A DNA stretch of 64,000 bases from NCBI GenBank assembly GCA_034509735.1, contig JACGWO010000012.1, positions 2,356,001 through 2,420,000 of the forward strand. Direction: 5' to 3'. The translations under genes were made by a program, and so were the position numbers. Positions 55,581 through 64,000 of the stretch are shown one piece after another. Source of the stretch: Sesamum alatum. Its lineage: Eukaryota; Streptophyta; Magnoliopsida; Lamiales; Pedaliaceae. The notes under the pieces are model-generated. The model saw only the letters and a program-made list of their open reading frames with translations, was not told the DNA's origin and made no database searches. Position 1 is the stretch's first letter. Each line of letters opens with the position of its first letter.

Positions 55581-58500
55581 GTTTTTTGGCTTGGAATTGT
55601 CACGGGATTGGGACTCCTGGGATAGTTCGTCATCTCCGCGAACTGATTTGCGAATATAGTCCCTTGGTGATCTTTTTTCCCGAAACGAAATGTGGAAGGG
55701 TTCAGGCTGCACGAATTAAGGCCTCTCTGAATCTTCAGTGTTTTCGTGGATGCCCGCGGTCATGGAGGAGGGCTTATGTTGTTATGGAAGAAGAAGGTTG
55801 ATATCACTCTTATTAGTTTTTCCTTATCGCATATTGATGTTTCTGTTCGGTGGGATGGGCGGGAGTGGAGGTTCACTGGTTTCTACGGCGAACTAGAAGT
55901 GAGTCGCTGCAAGTTTGCTTGGGATCTTTTACGTTCGCTGCAGCATCGTTCCTCTCTCCCGTGGCTTTGCTGTGGGGATTTTAACGCGACTCTTTTTGCT
56001 CATGAGAAGGATAGTCGCTGCACTACTCCGGAGTGGCAGATGAGAGATTTTCGTACTGCATTGAGGGATGTTAATCTTGATGAGTTAAGCTTCCAGGGGC
56101 CGGCTTTCACATGGTGCAATCATCGCCTATGGCCTTATACAGTGCTCTCCCATTTGGATAGGGGACTTGCTGATTTATCTTGGCGGCGTCTGTTTTCTCA
56201 AGCAGAGGTACATAACATTCTTTCTGCATATTCTGATCATTCTGTTTTGCTCCTTACGTTATCTCCCTTTGCTCCTGCTGATACTTCTTCTAGCCCGTCA
56301 CAGTTTAAGTTTGAAGCATCTTGGGCAAGGTATGCGGAGTGTGCTGAAATTATTTCTGATGCTTGGTTGCGTGGGCAGCTTGGTGAGTCTCGTTTTGTTG
56401 CTGTGGATTGTTTGGCTCAGTGTTCAGAAGCCCTCTCCCTTTGGAGCAATTCCCGATTTCAGGGTGTGAAACGTCGTTTGAAATGGCTTGAGCAGCGTAT
56501 ATGTCAACTGGAGCTCTCTCAGTGGTCCGTGGGGGTAGCTACGGAACTCTCGGATTGTTGAAATGAACTCGCGGGTATGTTGACGGATGCCTCGACAAGG
56601 TGGAAACAACGAGCCAAACAACATTGGCTGGCTCACGGGGATAGAAACACGAGGTTTTTCCATACTCGAGCTTCAGCCCGGGCCAAAGCTAACCGTATTC
56701 GTTATCTTCACGATGACTCGGGTACTCGTCTTACTAGTAAAGAAGATATTCAGAATCTTATCTCATCTTACTTCACTGCCATTTTCACCTCTTCTGACCC
56801 CTCGGCACAGGTTTTTGGAGACTGCATTGAGAGGTGTTTCTCCTAAAATTTTCCCTGTGCAGAATCAATCCCTCACTCGGCCGTACGAAGAGGAGGAGGT
56901 TCGATGGGTTGTCTTTTCTATGGAACCCCTCACGTCCCGGGGTCCGGATGGATTCCCTCCTTTCTTCTTTTGACACTACTGGGACACTATTGGTAAGGTG
57001 ATTACTCGCTTTGTGTTACACATTTTGCACTCTTGTTGTCTCCCTCTCGAGTTAAATCACACGAATATTGTGCTGATCCCTAAGATCAAAACCCCGGAGT
57101 TGGTTTCTCACTTCTGTCATATTAGTCTATGTAACGTGTTGTACAAGGTTGTCTCAAAAGCCATTGCTAATAGGCTAAAGGAGTGTTTGGATTCTATCAT
57201 TTCCCCTACGCAGTCGGCTTTTGTTGCTGGTCGGTTAATTACGGACAACGTTCTCTTGGCTTTTGAATGTAATCACTATCTAAAACATAGGAAGAAGGGT
57301 AGGAAGGGATACTTTGCTCTCAAACTTGATATGAGTAAGGCGTACGATCGCCTTGAATGGCCGTTTATTGAACTTGTGTTATCCTCTGGGTTTTGCTGAT
57401 GTTTTTGTCAAGCTGGTTATGTTATGTATCTCTTCTGCTTCGTTTTCTTTTATTTTAAATGGAGAGTCCTTTGGTTTGGGCAACTACATTGGGAAATTCG
57501 GCCGGGTGACCCTCTTTCGACTTATATTTTCATCATTTGCTCAGAAATTTTCAGTTTATTATTGCAGAATGCTGAGGAGCAAGGGGTTCTCCAGGGGTGG
57601 CGGTGGCTGGCCGTGCTCCTCGGATTTCTCACCTCTTGTTTGCTGATTATTCTATAATTTTTTCTGTGGCGAACGAGGTGGCAGTTATGGCTATAGGGGA
57701 AATCCTTTCCACATACGAGTGTGCATCGGGGCAACAAATTAATTACTCTAAATCATAGATGGTTTTTAGCCCGAATGTGGCGCTGGCGCGACAACAGTGT
57801 TTAGCTGAGATCATTAATGTAATGGTGGTTCCACAATTGGCTAAATACTTGGGACTCCCTTATGTTGTTGGACGTGTAAAAGCTGATATCTTTCAAGGGC
57901 TTCGGGATCGTCTGTGGCAGCGGCTTATGGGTTGGACGGACAAGTTTCTATCTTGTGCTAGTATGGAAGTATTAATTAAGGCTGTAATTCAAGCACTTCC
58001 TAACTATATCATGCAGTGTTTTCTCCTTCCAGCGTTTGTGATTCGTGAGATTCAGTTAGCTTGTGCTACATTTTGGTGGAGCTCCCCAAAACACCGACGT
58101 ATACATTGGGTGGCGTGGGATTGGTTGTGTTTAAGCAAGTGAGATGGGGGGCTTGGATTCCGGCTGCTGCGGCAATTTAACCTTGCCCTTTTAGCCAAGC
58201 AAGCTTGGAGGCTACTCACTAAACCGGACATTTTGTTGGCACGTTTCCTTAAAGCCCGTTACTTCCCTCGTTCTTCTTTCGAGGAAGCCCCCTTGGGTAT
58301 AACCCCTTGGCCACTTGGCGTAGCATCTTTGATGCCAAATTTATTACTGATGCGGGAAGCCGTTGGAAAGTTGGCGATGGCAATCAGATTAGGATTTGGA
58401 AAGATCGCTGGCTGCCAAGACCGTTCTTTTTTCGACCGGTGTATCAACCTTAATCTGTTTATGAAGAATTAAGGGTCTCATCTCTTATCCATCCTAATGG

Positions 58501-59180
58501 TACAGGTTGGGATCTGTCTTCCCTACAAGATATTTTTTGTGAAGCTGATTGATTGTATCAAATCCATTCCACTGCCATCTACTCCGGAGTCTGACCGTCT
58601 TGTTTGGCATTTCACGAAGCATGGTTATTTGACAGTCAAGAGTGCTTACCGTCTGGTTCTTCGGGGGCAAGCTCACTTACAAGGTACGTTGGCTGAAACA
58701 TCATCCTCAAATCATGTCCCTAACTGGTCGTTTCTTTGGCAATCGCATATTCCTCCTAAAATCAAACATTTTTGTTGGAGGTTGTGTCATGGTTCACTGC
58801 CTGTTTTGCTCAATCTTTTGCGGCGACGGATGAATGTGGAATCTCTTTGTCCTTTGTGTGGTTTTGTTGATGAGGATGAGAGGCATGCCCTCCTTTTCTG
58901 CGACTTCGCTCGACAATGCTGGGCTCTCAGTGATGTGCCTTGGAACATCGTCTCGTACTGGCCTGCTTCTTCGATTGACTAGTTGAAATTCTTGTTTGAG
59001 AAACTGCAGTCTCAACAATTCTGTTTTGTGGCTGTGGTCTTATGGGCGATTTGGGGTAACAGGAACTCACTGGTATTTGAGGGGAAGTCTCGATCTCTGG
59101 CGGTGCTTGTCGTGTTTGCTCGGTCCTACTTGTCTTCCTTCCGGCAAGTGAAATTACAGGCGAAAGGGATAGTATCATAG
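55577..59180 (+). pseudogene. LINE ORF2: endonuclease, reverse transcriptase, zinc-binding tail
   Basis: MSFLAWNCHGIG opens the AP-type endonuclease (FFPETKC, GGLMLLWKK, WLCCGDFNATL at about 55965, SYSDHS-like SAYSDHSVLLL at about 56225). The RT region carries PLTSRGPDGFPPFFF, IVLIPKIKTPE, QSAFVAGRLITDNVLLAFE, FALKLDMSKAYDRLEW and GDPLSTYIF. The catalytic box reads LLFADYS at about 57633-57653: the second aspartate of FADD is tyrosine. The thumb (LAKYLGLPYVVGR, LPNYIMQCFLLP) and zinc-binding region (WSFLWQSHIPPKIKHFCWRL, SLCPLCGFVDEDERHALLFC) follow. Stops at 56559, 56972, 57757 and 58140 and frameshifts near 55750, 56830 and 57390 mark it dead, though the overall order is intact. Confidence 0.85.
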
Positions 59181-59295
59181 CATTCTGGTTGTTATTTGCT
59201 CTATTTTTCGATGCTCTGTTGCTTTTTCTGTTAGAAGTTGTGGACTTTGTTGGTTTGGTTTGGTTATATAAAGTTTCCTTTTCCAGTCAATTTTT

Positions 59296-59479
59296 TTTAT
59301 TGTTACATATTATTGTTTTGAAAGATTTATCATTCTTTATTAAATATAAATATGTTATTATTTATACAACTTATGTATTAATTTTCAATATCTTATATTT
59401 CAAATACTATATATTTTATACACAATTATTTATTTAGAATGTCTCATATGAACTTATTTAAATAGATAAGTTCGCTTGT
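59296..59479. other. Short AT-rich spacer
   Basis: Nothing recognised. Confidence 0.35.
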
Positions 59480-60107
59480 GTCTTCTTATGCGTCTTAGCT
59501 TATATCTTTTTATGTGTCTTGACTTGTATTTTTCACTTAAATGCCTTGATTTATTGGAAAACATTCATATTTATAATTGTAGGATGAATGACTTTTTCAT
59601 TTTACTTGATGAAGTGGCTCAATAGTTGCCCCCTCATATTATTTGGTATTTATCATTAATTTGCAAGATAAGATTTAATTGTCAAATCACTAACTTCCAC
59701 TTGCTTGATTTGAAAGACATTATTTCAATTGCCAAAACACATGGTAATCTGGCACTTGGTATCATTTGATTGAACAAAAATATGTATTAATATAAATTAT
59801 TAGTTATTTACTTTTGAAATTAAAATTTCAAATTATAAATGAAAATTGATACGTAATATATTATGTTTCATGCGACGACATTTGGGCGCACATAAGTTTA
59901 ATTTGTCTACATAAATATGATTATAATAGTATTATGTTACAAAATAAATTTGGATATTTAATGACAAGAATAATATAAAATCTGTCATTGTTGATAAATA
60001 ATGAGAAGAAATGTCATTGTAAGTCATAACTGTATGTAATTTGTTATATTTAATGATAATTCAATTATAACAAAGATAATTGTTGTATGCTTGCAGTGTT
60101 ACAAAAT
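59480..60107 (-). repeat. Partial LTR, same family as 30809-32300
   Basis: It aligns with about 31700-32300 over its whole length in the same orientation, sharing for example TAACTTCCACTTGCTTGATT, ATAAATTTGGATATTTAATG and TTGTTGTATGCTTG. The half corresponding to R/U5 is missing. A CACTA-like MITE starts directly at its end. Confidence 0.65.
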
Positions 60108-61450
60108 TACTAGAAAAATATAATTTTTTGTTATGATTAATTGTAATGGGCAAAAGAAAAAAATCATGGCGAATATAAATTAACCACGATTTTGCAACGA
60201 CAAGCAAAAATGCATAAAAGCCCCCTATATTTTAAAAAATCGGCTAAAATCTCCCTTATATTTTACAAATAGGCGAACCCCCCCCCCCTTGTATTTGGTA
60301 AAAGTCAACTCAATCGCCCCAATCCGTTAAAAACCACTAACAACGTTAATTTTTTAATAAATTGACCGTTATAACCTTATTTATTAGACATTATTGTTTA
60401 TTTTAATGACCATTGGATCTTTATTGATTATATCAGAGCCCTTAGATCTAATTAATTAATCTTGACAGTTGGTTTTTAAATTTATAAAAACATCAATGGT
60501 TAGATTTAATTATTTTTAAATATATTTTATAAAAAATAATATTATTATTTTAAAAAATAAATTAAATTAAATTAACCCCCCCTCCGCCTGTTGCCCTCTC
60601 CACCCCCGCCGCAGTCGCCACCTGCCACCCGCCACCCTCCCCTAACCCCAGCACAGAATGCGACGATGGCGATGCCGTCGCCTAGAGTTTTTCTTTTTTA
60701 AAATTTTATTTTTTTAATTTAAAAATAAAAAAATTAAAAAAATTAAATTTAAAGTAATTTACTTAAGTATTTTTAAATTTAAAATAATTAAAAAACTAAA
60801 AAAAGGGATTAGATGTAGTTTTGATACTTATAATAATTTTAATTTTTAATATTATTTATAGTAAATAAAGATAATTTATTTAAATATTTTAACTAAATAA
60901 TAATTTAAATTTAATAATATATAATTTTTATATTTTGTTAACATTTATATTCATTGAGATATTTAGATTTGAAAAATGAGTTTATTATATTAATCTTTGT
61001 ATTATAATTTTAATTTAATATTTCAATTTAAATTATAAAACTTCAAAATTATATGTATCTTTTTTGTATTTTCAAGTAAATATATTTAAAAAAAATATTT
61101 AATTGTTACATAGATCAAAATTTAAAAATAAACAATCAAAACAAGTCAAAGATGCACTTAGTTAAATGTATAAACCTCATAAGGGTATTTTTGTCAAAAT
61201 CGCACAAAAAAGGCTGAAAAAGGGCTAGAAGACAGCCCCACACGCACAACACGTGCGTGCATTGCACCTTCCGTTAATTCATAATGAAAGGGATGTTTTT
61301 TTGCTGACTTTTATAAAACACAGGGGGGTTTTCTACTATTTCTCGAATATAGGGGGTAAAATGCATTTTAGCCGTGCAACGACCATTACCCATAGTTTCT
61401 GCAAATGTGGCCAAAATATTAGCCGTGGCCATAATCATGGAAAATGGAGA
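60108..61450. mobile_element. CACTA-like MITE, ATGGTTAATT family, split by a TIR element and truncated by a LINE
   Basis: The left part (60108-60201: TACTAGAAAAATATAAT, ATGATTAATTGTAATGG) and right part (61375-61450: AAAATATTAGCCGTGGCC) join into the same order seen at 33659-33975. The end is missing where LINE sequence begins. Confidence 0.55.
60202..61374. mobile_element. Mutator-like TIR element, perfect 9-bp TSD
   Basis: The ends AAGCAAAAATGCATAAAAGC and GGTAAAATGCATTTTAGCCG are inverted with mismatches. Inner arms share AAAATCTCCC/ATTTCTCGAA-like and CGTTAA/TTAACG-like text. TGCAACGAC is perfectly duplicated at 60193-60201 and 61375-61383. A small C-rich core lies at 60575-60700, with AT-rich filler to 61190. 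Same structural class as 6959-7932 and 52486-53712. Confidence 0.8.
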
Positions 61451-61491
61451 TTTAAAAAGTTTGGCTCGTGCAAAACTAATTCTCTCTCAAC

Positions 61492-63017
61492 ATGAACTCA
61501 TCTTCACCGTCCCATGCAAACCCTAGCCTTGGTCATGGCGGTGCTGGTGATGAGGCCACCGATGAAGAGGATTAGGGCACGGATCATCGGCCGTTTCCCC
61601 ATGGGTTTGACTTCTGCGAATTGTCCCAAATTACGGAACATTTTTTAGTGGCGAGGGATGAAGAACCGCTGCAGGCTCTAGTCTTGTTGACGGCATGATG
61701 GGTAGAACATGTGGGCCCCAGGGCACCCTCAAGGGTGACCGCAATAGGTGCAAACATTGATCTTGGGATCGACTGGACCTCCGTCATCCCTAAGGTATTC
61801 AATGACCTTGGTTTTTCAGTGTTGGCAACGCACGTTGTGGGGGGAGGGTGATACGCATGCGAAGCAGGTGCTTGATACCCTTGGCTAGAGATGGCAGGAG
61901 TCATTTGGTAACGACGAAGGGGGTCTGTTGGCTTCTCCAGAGGTCCAATTGGATAGATCAGGCGCGGCGGTTTCCCAGCCCTCCACATCCTTGGGGATCG
62001 CTAGGGCAGGGGTTGGGTCCTCGTTGCAGGATCAGTCAGTCACAACAACACCACAGCTGGAGGTCTTCGTAGGTAATATTCGACTTACACCAGTACCAAT
62101 CCCTACGCGTCAGGAGGAGGATGTCGTTGCAATAGGGTTTAACAACTCATCCAGGAAGACCTTGGCGTATGTCTAGCCGAAACACCAAAATGGGAAGATC
62201 ATAGTGAAGCCAACGTAGGCTGTGGCATAGAAGGCGGTGGAGTTCCACGGCGGTAGGGTACTTATTCGGCAAGAAACCCTACTTCCATCATATAGACTCA
62301 TTTGTGCGCTCTATTTGGGTGCAGGTTAAGGAGGTTATAGGATCTGCCAGTGGCATCTACTTCATTGTTTTCAACATGACAGTGGCTACAGAAGAAGTGA
62401 TCGAGGCAGGGCCCTGGCTCTTCCAGGGTCAACTGATTATTCTGCAAAAGTGGGAACAAGGTTGAATTTGACAAAAAGCATCACCAATCGACTCCGAGGT
62501 GGATCAAGTTATGAAACCTCCCACTGGAATTATGGACGGACGAAAGCTTAAGTGTGGTTGCAAGTGGGGTAGGAAAGCCACTATACAAGGATGCTATCAC
62601 TAAAGCATATTCCTAAATTAATTATGCTCGTGTGTGCGTGATGGTTGATTTTTAAGCCGAACTCCCTGATTACCTTGTGGTCCTGCTGCCTTCGAAGGAA
62701 GGAGGCGTGGGCATGACGTGCAAAGTAGGCGTATAATACGAATGGCTACCACCAAAGTGTTGTAGATGCCAATCATTGGGCCACTCGTTGGACTTGTGCC
62801 CGGAACGGCGGAAGGAGATATGGGGAAGGAACGACCACACAGCAGTAGGGGGACTATCTAGTGGACGATGGATACGGGTGGCGAAGGCAAGGAGATTATG
62901 GTCTACAACCTATTTGAGGTACTCTCCAGCATTCTGAATGATGATGGCGACTTCATAGGGGAAATAATTTTTACACAGGGCCTTATAACACGAAGCCCTT
63001 CCCGGGGTCTCCCATGA
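61492..63017 (+). pseudogene. LINE ORF1 (family I), DUF4283 and zinc knuckle, many frameshifts
   Basis: It opens with MNSSSPSHANPSLG at 61492, then VFNDLGFSVLATHVV and GDTHAKQVLDTLG-RWQESFG, matching the 36.6-kb copy. The DUF4283 core (about 62040-62650) is broken by several stops. The zinc knuckle CCRCQSLGHSLDLCP lies at about 62760-62805. It ends SPSRGLP with TGA 63015-63017, overlapping the ORF2 ATG. Confidence 0.65.
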
Positions 63018-64000
63018 TACCAACGGCTTTTTGGAATGTCTGGGGTCTCAATAAACAAGACCACCAGTGTGCGGTGATCACACTGGCTCAAGAGTTTGGT
63101 GTAAAGCTTGTTGGGTTACTTGAGAGACGAGTGGCAGCGCAACAAATATCGCTGGTTCATCATGCTATTAAACTAGCTTGGCGGTGTGGTTCACGAATTA
63201 CACAATAAGCCGGGGAATCACATTTGGCTTGCATGGGATGATAGCGAGATCCAGCTAGAGGTACGGCTAGTTCACCACCAGTCTATTCATTGCAGGGTTT
63301 CTAATCTAAGCACTCATAAAAGCTGCTTTTTCACATTCATTTATAGGGCCAATGACTTATATGTTCGATAGGAGCTATGGTCCTCACTTCAGGAAATCTC
63401 TAAGAATATGGAGCAGGATGATTGGTTAGCATGGGGGAATTTTAATGTTGTTTTTTATGCGCCCGAGAATTGCGGCGCTCACACTGAGCCATCACTTACT
63501 ACGGATGAATTCTTAATCTGCAGTGGTGCAGTGGGTCTCATTGACTTGCCTAAGCAGGGGCTCCCTTTCTCGTGGAGCAACTCGAGCACGGGTGATCGAC
63601 GACTTTGGAAGATGTTAGATCAGGATTTGGTAAATGAGGAATTGCTAAGCAACAATCCGGAGGTCCACTATCTGTGCTCCACACCGAGGACCTCAGATCA
63701 TAGCCCGCTCATATTGGAGGCACACAAGCAGCAACAACGGGCAGTGGGCATGTTTCAATTTTTTAATTTCTGGCTGCGGAGGATGAGTTCCAAGAGAGAG
63801 TCCAATGAGTTTGGGAGACGTAGGTCTACGATACGAACATGTACGATGTGGTCACGAAGCTTAAAGCACTGAAGGCGACCTTTAGGGAGTGTCGGCATCA
63901 GAGGGGAGATCTCGTGCGCAACGTGGTCGAGGCAGGTCATTTCCTAACAGTAGTGTCGTACTGGTGCATGAGCTTGAGCGAGCCTGCCGCATGGTGTTTG
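63014..64000 (+). pseudogene. LINE ORF2 (family I), endonuclease part, truncated by window end
   Basis: MIPTAFWNVWGLNKQDHQCAV begins the endonuclease. LVGLLERRV, WLAWDDSEIQLEV, WLAWGNFNVVFYAPE and STPRTSDHSPLILEA follow in order but in two to three frames. Stops at 63206 and 63369 show decay. LRVRNVVEAGHFL-like sequence near 63910 marks the linker before reverse transcriptase. Confidence 0.7.

Larger units (their letters stand above)
50660..59295 (+). mobile_element. L1-type LINE, family II, split by insertions
   Basis: 5' leader (50660-50842), ORF1 in two parts (50843-52121 and 55149-55580) around about 3 kb of foreign DNA, ORF2 (55577-59180) and a 3' UTR. TTTATTGTT at 50651-50659 and 59296-59304 is a candidate target duplication. 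The 3' end shows no poly(A), which weakens that boundary. It belongs to a different family from the LINEs at 36420 and 61451. Confidence 0.75.
61451..64000 (+). mobile_element. L1-type LINE, family I, continues past window end
   Basis: ORF1 and the start of ORF2 are collinear with the LINE at 36420 (KTLAYV...QNGKIIVKP against KTLKYV...QNGEIIVRP; WNVWGLNKQDHQCAV against WNVRGLNKRDHQCAV). It appears to have inserted into a CACTA-like MITE. The 3' half lies outside the window. Confidence 0.75.

Overview
The window is nuclear DNA of a flowering plant, probably a eudicot. It is AT-rich and its host genes are interrupted by short introns. Most of the sequence is transposable elements in nested layers. 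Only two host genes can be supported. One is a 19-exon MORC-family ATPase gene at 11806-17854 (+). The other is an intronless CC-type (ROXY) glutaredoxin gene at 22403-22780 (-). No bacterial-type operon, CRISPR array or convincing functional tRNA gene is visible.

Layout. 1-6930 is the 3' part of a Tat-lineage Ty3/gypsy retrotransposon. It has a protease, then a junction that skips reverse transcriptase and most of integrase, then an antisense spliced gene with a plant mobile domain, then a 3' LTR. 6959-9874 holds a TIR element with a 10-bp target duplication and a CACTA MITE with another TIR MITE inside it. 11806-17854 is MORC, followed by a hAT element nested in a long-TIR Mutator-like element (18665-20838). 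22403-23080 is the glutaredoxin gene with a TATA box and a G-rich promoter. 24362-34712 is a field of MITEs, Helitrons, a SINE and an LTR remnant. 36420-42364 is a broken L1-type LINE with an internally duplicated segment. 42913-45332 is a non-autonomous CACTA element. 45701-46797 is a ~270-bp tandem array, followed by a LINE 3' tail. 50280-50655 is a large palindrome. 50660-59295 is a second LINE family, whose ORF1 is split by about 3 kb of insertions. 59480-64000 holds an LTR fragment, a CACTA MITE split by a TIR element, and a third LINE that runs off the window.

How the parts relate. The elements give a relative chronology through nesting: hAT in MULE, MULE in CACTA, SINE in Helitron, CACTA in LTR, LINE in CACTA. 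All three LINEs join ORF1 to ORF2 by an ATGA stop/start overlap. MORC reads through all 19 exons (2270 nt) only if one base is added in a G run of exon 1, so it is either freshly mutated or has a one-base sequence error. I found no clearly new biological system. The best candidates for a second look are the antisense spliced gene in the Tat element, the conserved ATGA junctions, the triple hairpin inside a TIR element, the 375-bp palindrome, and the G-rich tract next to the glutaredoxin TATA box.
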